A stretch of DNA of 64,000 nt, taken from Bimuria novae-zelandiae CBS 107.79. Lineage: Eukaryota; Ascomycota; Dothideomycetes; Pleosporales; Didymosphaeriaceae. Numbering within the stretch: position 1 is the first letter of the stretch; each line of letters starts with the position of its first letter. Under the pieces are notes generated by a model. It had not been told where the DNA came from. It searched no databases and worked only from the letters and a program-made list of their open reading frames with translations. The DNA lies in NCBI GenBank assembly GCA_010015655.1, contig ML976658.1, positions 1,639,427 through 1,703,426 of the forward strand, in the 5' to 3' direction. Shown in pieces: positions 1-11,406 of this stretch. The position numbers were made by a program, and so were the translations under genes.

Positions 1-2
1 CT

Positions 3-338
3 AGCACCAATCTCAGGACCAAGACCACGGATGGCGAATCCAATATCAAAATACGTGCACCCTACAGTGCCCCTGGAAAAGCGTTGACCAACTTGGTGTC
101 AAGCCATACAAGCATATCCGGCCAGATCAAGCTCAATTACCCACAAGAGTGGGAAGGCCATCTCGAGGGCGAGAGTGTCTCAGGGATGCTGCATCTAGAG
201 GGCAAAGACCTGGAGCTGATTCGGCAGGACGAGCGGCCTGGAATGAACCTCGCGGAAGCCAAAAAGGGGAATGGGAAGAGTGAGATGGTGTTCAAGACGC
301 TTAATGGTGCGTGCGATGTCTTGGTTGGGCGGAAGTAA
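3..338 (+). CDS. 3' end of a putative adhesin-fold (DUF4097-like) protein
   Basis: The frame is open from the window edge and ends at TAA 336-338, so only the last 111 codons are seen and the start lies outside. The visible part is hydrophilic with alternating short beta-type segments (SGQIKLNYPQEWEG, GMLHLEGKDLELIR, GKSEMVFKTLNGACDVLVG). That pattern of repeated turns ending in 'G.CDVLVG' is what I associate with fungal DUF4097 / putative adhesin beta-solenoid tails. No transmembrane segment or catalytic motif is visible. Family placement is by pattern recognition only; that it is a real coding 3' end is more secure than the name. Confidence 0.55.
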   Translation, partial: STNLRTKTTDGESNIKIRAPYSAPGKALTNLVSSHTSISGQIKLNYPQEWEGHLEGESVSGMLHLEGKDLELIRQDERPGMNLAEAKKGNGKSEMVFKTLNGACDVLVGRK

Positions 339-3300
339 TCATGCATAAATTTGGTGCAATGATGTAATGACGGCGTTGGGGGCGTATAAAGACGATCCCG
401 CGGCGCGGCAAGCTGCTTGGGAAGTGATACCATAGGAGCGCAAATTTCAAATTTCGTTTGTCTCAACTTCGGAGCTTCGCAAGCTTGGTGAAGCCGCGGT
501 AGAACGCGTGGAAAAGGACTCGATTTGTACCGAACAGGTTGTTGATTTCAAAACATTTCGTTTGTGTCTACGTTTCTTGCTGAATAAATGTATGTGCAGA
601 TTTCTGGGCGAGGTCTTGCTCCGCCAGTGAGTGTTGATTGTTTGGCCTTTGCAGCTTCATCAGGCCCCGGCGTCTTACAAAGAGTATCTCGAGCACAGCA
701 ACATGGTGCTGGGGATGGACACCCGGTATGTGCTGCATGCACTTCCTGCGATCGATTCAGTCCGACAAGGTTCAAAAAGCGGCAGAGCGCGGCGGCGGCT
801 TAATGATTCCCTCCGCAAAGAGAGGATCCTGGAGTGAGACACCCCGGCTCCATTCACCCGAACGAATGCTGCTACTGTCGCGATACCTACATCCACCAAC
901 ACGTGCCACGCAGTCTACGAAAGACTCCATAGTGAACCGCGAGCGCAGCACGTTCACTCAGCACGAGCTACCCCAAGCTTCATGACGCGTTCGTGGGGCG
1001 TCGTCAGCCACTACGTCCTCCCATGCAAACATGAAAACTCGGGCATTGCATGTAAGGAGCGATGGAGGCCCCGGCTAGATAATCCCGATTCATCACGCTT
1101 TTGCGAACATAGTGTCGCTGCTCGCGCAACGAACCTCGGAACGGCACTGCATCGCACGTTGGGCATGAGCAGGGGTGCGTTGATGGTCCGACACCGTGGG
1201 GCAGGGATAACCCGTCGAGATACCTGGGTAATGTGAGATCCACGACCACGATGGACCCCACCTTTGTGAGGCTTATTGTACAGTAGGGTTGATGGTGCGA
1301 TCCGACGTGGTCCGTGGGGCCGTTGGGAGATTGGAAACTTGGGAATCCTCCAGGTACATCCATCCGCTTTCGAACGCGGTTTCGTGGGTCGTGTGGACTT
1401 GACGTTCTGTTAGATGCTTTGTAATGTGATGTGTCAAATTGGCTGTGGATCCCTGGTACAGCGGGGAGAAATTGGTGCAGGCAATCCTTTCGGGAGAGCG
1501 GAAGGATTTGGTTGTACAGCGTGAGGAAGAGCAAGATCTGGTGGTCGTGCCTCTGGTGTGCGTTTCGATGTTTTCTCACCTTCTATAGGTACCGCGCATA
1601 TAGAATGGCGGAGAGTGAAGCTTGGGTCTGAGTGAGCACGTTAGTGCTGTGTTTTATGTCAGTTGGTAAGTTAGTGGTAGCTGTTTCGAAACCATCCATA
1701 TAGTTGAATAATCGCCTTAAAGAAGGCTTGTAGGATGACTTGCTGCCTCCTTGATGTCGCATCCGTGCCCATTAAACGTTCGAGGCGAGTCGTTGGGCGT
1801 CTTACTCGTCCTGACCAGTGAGCGGCCCTGAGCTTAAATGAAGTTCACCATTCCTTCGACCGTTCGTGTATGGCCTGTCACATGGATCGCATCCCCACGG
1901 GGCGATCCGCCAGTAGGCGGTATGGTAGTTGATTGGGGAGACCTCGCTTCGCCCTACGATTTTAGGTATGGCATACCGTGTGTCTTACAAGAATCTGGTC
2001 GCCAACACGGCCAGAACAAAGAACGATATATCCACGGCGATCACCAATAATCATTTGATGCTAGAGACGCATCTAGACAGCGATTTGGTGGCACAACCCT
2101 CCCAGTGAACATTGATATCCGATCCAGGTTCAAGGGGGTTCTGGGTAGTCAGCCGCGCAGCTGCCCACAATATCATCACCTTTTTGGCGATGCGGGGAAT
2201 GAGCACCTTTCTCATCCGAGACATCGATAAAGAATCGTTAATCTGTCGCCTTTGCCCATAGGGAGAGCAGTGCAGGTATCTACGCAGTCGGAATGGACCG
2301 AGAAACGTGGGGTACGGAAAAGGGTACAAGAGTGGAATCTCGTTCCCATGAACAGACGTCGTGTCGTGGGGCAGTGGTGCGCTTAGTCCATGTTCGTGGT
2401 AGCCTGCATGGGAAGCAAGGGAGAATTACACAGGAACTTGATCGCCAACCCTCCTCCTTCTAGAATAGTTATCATCAGCCACAAAGTTTGCGAATGAACA
2501 GCACACGGACCGCGCCGCTTCCGGGGACCCCGTGGTGATGTACATACGAGAGCATCAAGGAACAGCGCCTGGGCGTCTAGGCAAAGAAGGTAAGGAGGAT
2601 TTGCGCGGCTAGCGAACTTGGTGTCTGTATGCATTGGACTATCCGAAGTCAGATTGCAATCTGATGAGAGGGGTATCGCGAGGCGCTGATGCCTAGCGAA
2701 ATCTGCTCCACAACGGCATCCGAATGCTAGCATGATGGTGGCTGATTCTTCTGTAGTTTCTAAGCATTCTCTCTTGACATTGTCATGCTCGATGAGCGCA
2801 CAGCGCGAAGTGGTGGCTGCTGAGTCGTGAATTATCCTACAACAGCGCATGTTGATTGACAAATTCGTCTCGAGGTCAGGGTAGCTGAGGCACAGCAGGC
2901 CACCAGGATTCGATAATAGAGACATGGATATGCTGCTAAGATCCGTTTGTATGACGCGATGCGCGGTGTGCAAAACATGCATGTGGTGGCCGATGCTGTT
3001 GACACGGACGCGCATACAGGAGGTTTACGAACATCCCCGACCACGCTGCAATGGAATCAGACGGTTGCCTGAAGCAGCGGAGGTGCTCACGTGTTTGGAG
3101 GTCCACGATTCTTGGATGTCATCCAGCTGTTAAACGTCAAGCATTCACGCGAGGGGCGCTTACCGAAAGAGTCCAACTCGCGTCACAGGCTATGGCGAGT
3201 AGGCTGTAAAGTTGCGGCTCGGGCCAGGGCTCCATATCTGACAGCGTTCGAGTAATGGCGACGGCCAAATCGGCCCTGTCTTCGCCGTTCAGCTGGGAAC

Positions 3301-4726
3301 GTCCATCAAATCGACGCGGGTGACGGGGGAGGAGCTGTTGAGTTCTGATACATGTTGGGGTTGCTAAGCGGGTTTAGTGCCGCGCTAGCCGTTTTTAACC
3401 GCAAGGAAAGCACGACCCATGCCACCCACCTCGTGACCCCTTCATTCACTGCCACAAGGCATCACTAACCAGCTACACACTCAACGATGGGTAATATCCC
3501 TTCAGCGAATACGCTGCTGACTGTAAAGTCTCTGTAGTTTGTTGTGGTCATACTGTGGGCAACCACTAGGTCGCCGTTTCAGAACCGTCTTTGAGTGTTT
3601 CAGAACTCGTCTCATATCTTCCTTCTACCTCTACCCGACCCTCACCACCGTTCACCGAACGGCTCAGCTCGCTATCGTCCCCGAGATGCCGCAGCAACGG
3701 GGTCTATCCTGAAACGGCTCCTCAAGTTCGCAAATGGGCAGGAGGCATCCCGGCTGAGGCCCCTCCGGCAATCCATCAATTGGCTCGCGCAACTCCACCA
3801 TGACAGACGTGCCTCAGTGTGCCATGAACTCACACTGCTCGTCCTCCAGATGCAGCTCCGATACCCCGGCAGCTCCTCGCAGGTCGTCCCGTGGCATGAG
3901 CGCTAATCCCCGACAGCCCTACACCCACCTGCCCCACTGCGTGATGATCCTCTTTGGGAGAACGCCTTCCCTCCAGGCTCGCGTCGTTCCAAATCTCTGG
4001 CGGCCAAGGCGCGTACCGATGCTGTTCTCAAACTCTTTACCCCAATGTGGTTCATCAGCGTCCGCTCTGCACATCCATCTTGTCCCATCATCACCCTCGG
4101 AACTGCACAATCCGCCTCTCATTATATACGCATATACCCTCGAACTACGTTTCTTCTTACTTTGGCATCGTCATTCTTTGGAAACTGCGCCCTATTTTTA
4201 CCATCCATTCTTCTCATTCGGAGCGGGCTCCTTACCGCGCTGGCAGCGAGGGAGACATTGTTCTCCGTACACTCTTTTGATCTGGCTGCAAGCTTTCCTT
4301 TGTCACCACACCATCATTCATAGTCGCACAACACTATCGACTAGCTACATTCCTTTTGATAAGACATACACTCTTTCGCTTTCACCCAGAGTACGTCTCC
4401 CGTGCGGTGCTGTGCGCTCTTGCGTTACCTGAAGACCCCACGCTGTGCGCCGTTCGACGCACGTGGTGGCTGTGGACGTGAGGGTGGACTGCCTATTCTG
4501 GTCGCTAACAATTTTGCCAATGTAGTCCACTGACTCCAACTTCCCAGGTCATTCCAATAGAGAACGAAAATCAGGATGGAATTTAATGCGGTACAGCAGT
4601 AAGCTCACGCAGAATTGCTCTGCCATCCGGCTTGGTCCAGGCGCAAGCTAATGAGATATAAGATACCAGTCATCACCTAATAGATCATATCAGGTTAACC
4701 ATCACACGGGCAATCATCCAGCACCA
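339..4726. other. 4.4 kb with no convincing gene
   Basis: Several open frames of 60-210 codons exist on both strands (for example 1004-1579 minus, 2383-3015 minus, 3800-4432 plus). They overlap one another on opposite strands, have no recognisable domain and show Ser/Arg/Pro/His-rich compositions typical of chance frames in balanced DNA. The stretch 3590-4440 is pyrimidine-rich on the plus strand, as fungal promoters and 5' leaders often are, and precedes the Rua1-type gene. No tRNA, rRNA or transposon remnant was recognised. Confidence 0.45.
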
Positions 4727-6862
4727 ATGATGTACAGCTACGGTACCATGCCTCTTCAACATCAACAACCCCACCCCCAACATCAGCAAACTCAGATCCA
4801 GCACATGTCAAGACCATCACCACCTCAATCCACATGGGCGGTATCACAGACCCACAACCCCTACTATGTGCCACACAAGACTCCTACAAGAGAAGAACAG
4901 CAACGATATGTGTCTCGGCCTGACGTCCCAACAACACATTCACCGGCTCTAAGCTCGGCTACCTTCCGTCCTCCCATTAGTGCAGCTGAGGGTCTCGGAA
5001 CACCAGACTACTTCCCTGGTGTCATAGATACTAGTGAGTGGCCTTCATCCCCAGAAGCGAGTTTGAGTTGATATGTGTAGGTCCTTGGGGACAAAAGGTC
5101 TGCGAGGAACTAGATTCTTTCCCATCCATAGACCACGACCTGTCTGAGTTCAATCAAGGCTTCATGGGCCACGATGAGAACGCTCCGATCATCCATCTTG
5201 GACAGTACCACGGCATGGACCAGCACGAAGCCGACAGTATGCCGACCTACAATCCCAACTCTACGCGACGCCTATCCGAATCCTCATTTTCGATCTCCAG
5301 CACCGGGGGAGTTCTTCCGGAAGTATCGAATTACGAGGACATGGGAACGTCTGAAGCAGTTGCTTATACGTCAGACTGCGAACCATGGCCAAATCTGGAG
5401 GCAACTTCTAACCTACTGTCACCTCTAGCTTCCCCACGCCGTCCTCAACATGACAATGTCGTACGGAGCGGCAGTCGCAATCGTGCTTCTCCCGCACCCC
5501 ATAACAATGTCCGATCCTCGCCGTATACGTTGGAAAGCAGTCGCTTCAAGAGATGGTCGACCGGCCAAGCACCTACATCTATACCGACGACCCGCCCGCT
5601 TTCCCAAGTGCAAGACCGGTACGCACCTTACGGGCCTCGATACAACACTCACCACTCAATGCCGGCATTCCCTCCGAGTGCGTTACACAACTTTGGACTT
5701 CCGACACAGAACGTGCTCTACTCTCAGCCTCATCCATTGCAATCGAGTAACCCTACAATGTTTGCCTCCCAGGACCAACCGTTTCAGCTTGAGATTCCCC
5801 GACCATTACCGTCCCAAGGCCTTTTCCGATTGTTACAAAGCAACGCCGACCGTCACGGTGGCTGCGCGTCACATTTCGCTGATCTCTCGGATCCACCAGA
5901 CCTATACTCGTCCCTCCATGAAGAGCCCTGCGATCCGCCTGAGTCGGACATGAATCCAGCAGACCCTGATCTTGTCCCGCATGAACAAGATCTGCGCTTC
6001 GCCGGAGATTTGTACACCCCACGCTGGGTGCGTGGACACGGTAATAAGCGAGAAGGCTGGTGCGGACTGTGTAAGCCAGGCCGGTGGCTCGTGCTCAAGA
6101 ACAGCGCCTTTTGGTACGACAAGTCGTTCACGCATGGCGTGAGTGCAGCTACTGGTGCTGCATTCCAGGGTCCCCAGGAGACTCGTCGCACCGAAGGCAA
6201 TCTCGACGTTTGGGAGGGGCTTTGTGGGAGTTGCGGAGAGTGGATTGCGTTGGTCAGCAGCAAGAAGAAGGGCACAACATGGTTCAGGCATGCTTACAAG
6301 GTACGCTTTGGTATTTCCCTGCATTTGAGAGAGTACATGCGAGAGTGCGGTAGCATTCCACAAGGCGTGCGCTAATACTTGACAGTGTCACACCCATCCA
6401 AAGGTGAAGGACGGCCCCAAGAGACGTCGTGAAACCCATGCCGTGCGAGCTCGTGCTGTCTCCTCCGCTTCTGCCACGTCTTCGAGTTACCCGATCAAGA
6501 CGGAAACCTCGTCGTCGCAAACAGAGACCAATGCGCACCGACATTCCACACCGATCCCAGCTTCATCCCTACAAGCTCTCGGTATCCCGACGTCAACGCC
6601 TTCTAACCGGACTTCCACGCCGCAGTCGAGCATTTCGACATCCTACCCGGCTACTTCGGCATACCCGACGCCGAACTCTGCCACGACGATGCATGCACCG
6701 GCTTCGACTGCCGACTACCGGCCTACGACGCCTGTCGTTGGCCTTTTCACTTCGCCGTTGCAACCTGGCAGCACATTCCACCCTGCACACCAAGTCAGTG
6801 AACCAGAACTGGTTGGCGTGCCGAGGGCAACCGCGCTCAGTTCCATCGCGAGTATGATCTAA
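4727..6862 (+). CDS. Rua1-type zinc-domain transcriptional regulator (three exons, 667 aa)
   Basis: Joining 4727-5033, 5081-6300 and 6386-6862 gives one 667-residue frame from ATG (context ACCAATGATG) to TAA. The first 400 residues are low-complexity, rich in Gln, His, Pro and Ser, as in many fungal regulators. Residues about 415-520 match the C-terminal domain of the Ustilago maydis regulator Rua1: RWVRG, GWCGLCKPGRW, LKNSAFWYDKSFTHG, then WEGLCGSCGEW, then HAYKCHTHP. The likely metal ligands visible are Cys430/Cys433, Cys484/Cys487 and His506/Cys510/His513. The tail (521-667) is Ser/Thr/Pro-rich. In U. maydis Rua1 controls the ustilagic acid glycolipid cluster; the target here is unknown, and no biosynthetic cluster lies next to it. 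It is about 3.7 kb from the transposon tract. DNA binding and nuclear location are inferred from the family. Confidence 0.8.
5034..5080 (+). other. Intron 1 of the Rua1-type gene (47 bp, phase 1)
   Basis: Donor GTGAGT at 5034, acceptor TGTGTAG ending at 5080, with a branch-like TTGAT about 15 bases upstream of the acceptor. Removing it joins ...GATACTA to GTCCTTGG in frame (Ser-Pro-Trp) and avoids the TGA at 5071-5073 that otherwise ends exon 1. Confidence 0.65.
6301..6385 (+). other. Intron 2 of the Rua1-type gene (85 bp, phase 0)
   Basis: Donor GTACGC at 6301, branch site GCTAATAC near 6371 and acceptor TTGACAG ending at 6385, all typical of filamentous fungi. Splicing joins HAYK directly to CHTHPKVKDG, completing the Cys/His cluster of the Rua1-type domain, which strongly supports the call. 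Confidence 0.8.
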
Positions 6863-8833
6863 CGAGGCCAACACATTGTCGCGACAGACGTTGAATACTT
6901 TTCCATTACCGATCAGCTTACTTTCGCCGAACGCTACCATTATTCTTCCTTCCTTCATCGGTAAACAACAATGTCCTTTCGTGCTTTGCAGGCGTTCCGT
7001 ATAGATAGGGCTCGGACGGCTGTCATAGCATTGGGTAGTCAGTGGCGAACCGGGCCTGTTTGCCCCCTTCTGAGCGATGGAGTGGATTTTGTGCATGTGC
7101 CAGCGAACGACCTCATCCTTCACTGTTTCCAACGGACGGCTACTACAGGGCCACGGGATATAAAACTCAGGATCTGTCTTTATTGTTTTGTTTATTCAGC
7201 GCCTTTGGTTTCTCGGCTCGCACGCCGACGGTGTGGCGGTGCGGCCGCATGAAGCGATTTGATTCATGTATTTAAGATAGACATCCTTTTCCCTTCATGT
7301 CGTTACCGTGCACCATGTAGATAAACGTCCCATATGCTCCCAACAGGGAAAAATCTCTCAACCTTGCACCCCCACACTGCAAATCCCCAGCTTTCGTGTG
7401 ATTTGCTCGGAGATGGGCTACATACCACGGTAGCAGCGCAGTGATCGGTGAGCAGAGTATTCGTACCACGACAACCGTATCTTCCAGAGCAGCAACCTCC
7501 AACTTCCAGCTTCACCGCCCTCCGTTCGTCCGTCGCCCTCCGACGCCTTCCAGAGCAGATCCGGATGGCGACGGCTCCGGGCTCCGCGGGCCTCAAACTG
7601 GGCCTCAAACATTTCGGCCTGGGGCATGCACGCACCTCAGACGCGCAAGGAAATCCTTGAAACGGGCTCTTGTCGCAAGAGGCGATCTTCCAGCTGGCGC
7701 GAAAGGGCTGGCACCGAGGGCTCGGGCAGCACGGGCAGCTCCTGATATGCGCGGGAATGGGGTACAGATTGGAGGTTGCGGGATGCAGCAATCTGCGTGC
7801 GGGGAGTGGTGGAGACTCTAGGGTAGTGAGATGAAGGGGTATAATATCATGGAATACATCCATGGATCAGTAGTGGAAATTGTATAGGACATGATGCTTT
7901 GGAGCGCATATGGACGTTGGTGGTGGTGTGATCCGAGAAGCCGGGTGTGGGTGCGGTACGAAAGTGGCGGAGACAGATGTGACAGGAGAGGCGCGACGGG
8001 GTGGGTACCAATTTTACGAAATGAGACTAGAGAAGAATCTTTGGCAGAGCCGTTTTGTGGTTGTCATTTCGTTTGAGGCTGAGCTTCGCCTAGTTCGTAG
8101 CACTATTTGTCAAAAACAGATTCAAAGGGATGAACTATGCGATGAAGCAGTGACGGACTTGGGGTAGTTCTAGAAATGGGAACCTCCTGCTTGCACTACG
8201 TCTCAAAATGGATCAGTGAGCAGCGGTTTGGGTATGGCTGGGTAGAACTGAGTTTGGTGTATGCAGAACCAGTCCGGTCCAGCTTGGATTGGATCCGTAT
8301 TGCATTGAAGTCGAGTATGAAATGATATGGCGGCACTTGAGAACACCACTGGGTCAACGCACTAAGGCTCGAGGCAGTATATAAGTCACTTTATAACAAC
8401 TGGCTCTATGTTACTTTTTAAAGTTTAAGACAAACGAAACGTCAATAGAATGGAGACTACATTTCTCAAATGAAAGTAACCAAGTATAACCACGTTTAAG
8501 ATAATTTTTACCGCAGAAATGTATTAAATAAACCCCATCAAACAAGCTAGAGAATTGCAAAATCTCAACTACTTCTCTCCTTAACAAGGATACAGGGAAA
8601 TGAAGACCATGAGTATCTACATAACAGCACAACAGCTACGGCGCTCCTTCTCGTATTTTTTTTGTAAGCAGGGTCCTAGTGCAAAGTAATGTATATCTCC
8701 CCTTCTCTTGTGTGCGTCTCAAGTGAGGCTAATATACATGGAGAAATAGACTGATTAGTCAGTAGGAAACCACGTGACTGTAGGTGTCCTGGGCTTACAG
8801 TTTTTCCTTCCTCAATCTTCCTTTCGTATCGTA
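6863..8833. other. 2.0 kb with no convincing gene
   Basis: Contains the presumed 3' UTR of the Rua1-type gene and intergenic DNA. Opposed overlapping frames at 7303-7863 (minus) and 7441-7821 (plus) are both Arg/Pro/Ser-rich and lack motifs. I see no RNA gene or transposon remnant. Confidence 0.45.
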
Positions 8834-9380
8834 TTATACCGGCTGAGGCGGATACTTCTCCGCCTGCAATTGTCTAAAATTGACTTTCTGGAAAGCGTAA
8901 AAAGCAATGTGGTTAGCTCTCTGCGGTCCACATGGTGGCAGATTATCTACCGTTGTTTGCGGTACCAAACTGTACTTTGTCTTTGGGCGCGAGGCATTTG
9001 GATTCGCACGCCCGCTTGCAGGTATATTATCTGACTGTGCTTGCGGATAGGGATTGTATACTGGTGATGGACGCGATAAATTCGCCTTCGCGCGTCTATT
9101 TGCCTGTGCTAGAATTGCTAATATGTTCTCTCTCTGCTTCGTATTCGATGGCAGATTGTCTGACCGTACTTGCGTGTAGGGATTGTATGTCGGCGGCGGA
9201 AGCGACACATTCGCCTTCGCGCGTGTATTTTGCCTGTGCTTGTATTGCCAATATCTTCTCTCTTTGCTTCGGATCTAAGGGTAGATTGTCTGACCGTACT
9301 TGCGGGAAGGGACTGTACTTAGGTTACGGGTGGGAGAAATTTGAGTTCGCTCGCCCACTCACGCGTGTGTTTGTTGTCAT
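8834..9380 (-). pseudogene. Degenerate gene for a tandem-repeat protein
   Basis: The minus strand encodes four imperfect copies of a motif of the form Y-x-P-x-x-Q-x-R-S-D-N-L-P. Two copies continue into a helix-like segment (KQRENILAILAQANRR) and two do not. The intact frame is 8834-9208 (124 codons, stop TGA... at the low-coordinate end after YPPQPV). Upstream of it, the most N-terminal copy, beginning at ATG 9380, carries an in-frame TAA near 9325. It is also shifted by one base relative to the next copy, near 9218-9226, so the full frame is broken. Product unknown: the composition (Pro, Asn, Gln, Tyr, Arg) suggests a disordered repeat protein. Alternative: a short intron could hide the stop and frameshift, but I see no clean splice pair. 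Confidence 0.5.
8938..9368 (-). repeat. Four tandem units of 28 and 43 codons
   Basis: Anchoring on the conserved CTGAC/CTACC core (plus-strand positions about 8947, 9031, 9160 and 9290), the spacings are 84, 129 and 130 bases. These equal 28 codons, 43 codons and 43 codons plus one base. The two longer units differ from the shorter ones by a 15-codon helix-like block. The odd extra base in the last spacing is the frameshift in the host gene. Confidence 0.7.
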
Positions 9381-9386
9381 TTTTTG

Positions 9387-9975
9387 AAGGGCTTGGAGTA
9401 TGGTTGCAGGTTGGGGTTGGTCTGAGAGTGGGAGTTGGATAAATGATCACAGGTAAAGGACACAAGTGGTGCGGACATAAAGGACATTGTGCTTTTTACA
9501 ATGGACAGGTGATGCGATGTGTGTACAAAGAGTTCCCGAAGTTAGTTGATACTCATAGGATGGCACAATGCCTCTGCCGTTCAGTCCGTCGAGATGATTC
9601 CTTGAGCAGACGCGTTTTAGCACTATGGTACGGCCTCCACTAGATCTTCATTTACTGTCTTCCATATTGAAGTTCCCGGAAATACTTCCATTTCCTGCAG
9701 TTATGAGACCTTTGTTCATGTTCGAATTTCTCTCCAGAAAATTCTCGCCGTCTCCATAATGCCTCTTCACATGACACTGTAATACCTTGTTCTCTCCCTT
9801 CCCGGGGCTGGAGTGTTTGGATCGTAATTTCTGTAGAAATTATGAATGATGTCCATTTCTCTACCCGTATTCCTAACATCTGTTTCCCCTACCGTTTTGA
9901 CGCTATTCGCTCACCAACATTGAACCATGTATCCGTCTTCCGTAGCGGTTGCTAAATTAGTTGGTAGATTGGTTG
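9387..9975. other. About 590 bp with no supported gene
   Basis: A 75-codon open frame (9652-9879, minus) and a 66-codon one (9443-9643, plus) occur, but neither has a motif or a clear link to the neighbouring minus-strand frames. They could be exons of a split gene; I cannot show it. Confidence 0.35.
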
Positions 9976-10362
9976 CTACTGCTTCGTTGAATTAAAATGA
10001 GCTGCTCTAAGTTGGGATCGTTGCACGCTTGGCAAAATGTCTTTTCTCAGGAGTCCAGGCTCCGCCGGTAGTTCCTTATCTAAATGCTCCTTCGACAGCG
10101 GGGTCCGTGAAGATGGCGCAAATGAATTGATGTCCTCTTTGAATTTCGACCCGGACAGAGTGGGGACCTCATGATTCTCCAGCTTATCTTCGAGCGACCG
10201 AATGATCCGGTCTAAGTCGGATGAGTAAGGCGGATTGGGCACGTTGCTTTTCATGTCTCTTGAACTATCCCTAAGATGCTGTGTTTTGTTGTCAGTGTAG
10301 TACCAATGTTTGTCTAGGATGGAGTTAAGTCGAACACTTGAGGCGGGCGCCATGTTTCGCAC
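9976..10362 (-). CDS. Small hypothetical protein (128 aa)
   Basis: Starts at ATG 10362 and ends at the stop at 9976. Composition is ordinary for a cytosolic or nuclear protein (rich in Ser, Leu, Asp, Lys). It has one likely amphipathic helix (SDLDRIIRSLEDKLENHE) in the middle and no signal peptide or membrane segment. No family recognised. It ends about 220 bases before the T25A10 run, so it is the last candidate gene before the transposon tract. It may be an exon of a longer gene or a chance frame. Confidence 0.35.
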   Translation of the reverse strand: MRNMAPASSVRLNSILDKHWYYTDNKTQHLRDSSRDMKSNVPNPPYSSDLDRIIRSLEDKLENHEVPTLSGSKFKEDINSFAPSSRTPLSKEHLDKELPAEPGLLRKDILPSVQRSQLRAAHFNSTKQ

Positions 10363-10585
10363 ATGCGTGGTTTTATGATGATTGACTTTAGTCAGGGGTG
10401 CGGTTAGATAGAGGGGTGCTTCTTTGTTGGGACAGTGATAAGATGAAACAAAGGGTGAGAACCTGGGAGTGTGGACAATAAAAAACAGATGAGACAGCGT
10501 GATCAGGAGACCTCAAGATGCGGCACAACAAAGACCAACGAATTTGGGGCGTCAGATTTTGTGCGATTGCTCCCAGAGCGGTAAC

Positions 10586-10617
<32 letters not shown>

Positions 10618-10620
10618 AAA
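10586..10620. repeat. T25A10 homopolymer boundary
   Basis: Twenty-five T followed directly by ten A. Left of it composition is balanced; right of it the sequence is AT-rich and dense in TA dinucleotides. It may be a scar of an A-tailed insertion or simply slippage-prone filler at the edge of the RIP-affected block. Confidence 0.8.
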
Positions 10621-10754
10621 CTAATAACTATCACCTTGCGTTTAACTATTTCGAAGCTAATTATTTAATTTATCATACTTAAAACTACCTAAAATATATA
10701 TTTTAACACTAGCTCTTATTAACAGTAAGTTTATAATATATAATTAGGCCCTAT
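10621..10754. other. AT-rich remnant between the homopolymer and the hAT element
   Basis: 134 bases, very AT-rich, no open frame and no repeat recognised. It does not resemble the gypsy sequence on the other side of the hAT element. Confidence 0.5.
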
Positions 10755-10773
10755 CAGTGATGTCCATGGATGG
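10755..10773 (+). repeat. Left terminal inverted repeat of the hAT element
   Basis: 19 bases matching the right end with two differences, both C/T transitions. Subterminal GGATGGATT-type repeats continue to about 10840. Confidence 0.85.
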
Positions 10774-11406
10774 ATTGGATTAACGAATCCATCCATATCC
10801 ATCCAATCCAAACAGCCCATGGAAATCCAATCCATCCACGTAGATTGTTCTATACCTAATTAGGCGTTGTCTAGACCTAATTAAGGTATTAAATTAGTAG
10901 TTTTATCGTCTAACAGTTTTCCTGTGGCTTATTAAGGCAAGCGACCTAAAAAATCGCAATATCTAAACTTAACCTTACCTAGTTTAACGAAACTTCTATA
11001 ACACCTGTTTAATAGCTCTAAAACGGTTAAAGCTGCTTTTATTTAGTATTTTCTTAAATCCCGTAACTTATCTTTGCTAGTTATCTAATTATCTATTAAA
11101 ATGCGCCTTTAGTTAGATAGCGAGCACCTACGGCACCAACGCATAAGGACTTCTCTAGAGCTACCTAGTGTCTCCCTACCTACGCTAATAATTATAGAAG
11201 CTTTAGAGGCTATTAAGACGCCTATTAAAGGGGTAAAACGATAAATTAAGTTAAATTCTGCGTTATTATAAACCTGTAAGCGTGTCTGGGAGCTAGAAGT
11301 AGCGTTAGTGCCAGACTTATAAGGCTCTCTATAACTATCCGTTTTATTAACTTAAAGTGGCTAGCAGAGTAGCAGTACGTATAGTATAAACTTATAGTTA
11401 CTTAGT

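Noticed and set aside
1004..1579. 191-codon minus-strand open frame
   Set aside because: Overlaps plus-strand frames, rich in Ser/His/Pro/Arg with no motif or splice context; looks like chance in balanced DNA.
2383..3015. 210-codon minus-strand open frame
   Set aside because: No recognisable domain, and an alternative frame overlaps its start. Kept out for lack of support, though a lineage-specific gene cannot be excluded.
3800..4432. 210-codon plus-strand open frame upstream of the Rua1-type gene
   Set aside because: Pyrimidine-rich DNA gives Ser/Pro/Leu/His-rich products in several frames at once; more likely promoter or leader.
7303..7863. 186-codon minus and 126-codon plus frames on opposite strands
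   Set aside because: Mutually overlapping, Arg/Pro/Cys-rich, no motif; typical shadow frames.
8938..9368. Tandem repeats considered as a CRISPR or satellite array
   Set aside because: Units are adjacent with no spacers, are coding-sized (84, 129 and 130 bases) and give related protein segments; eukaryotic context.
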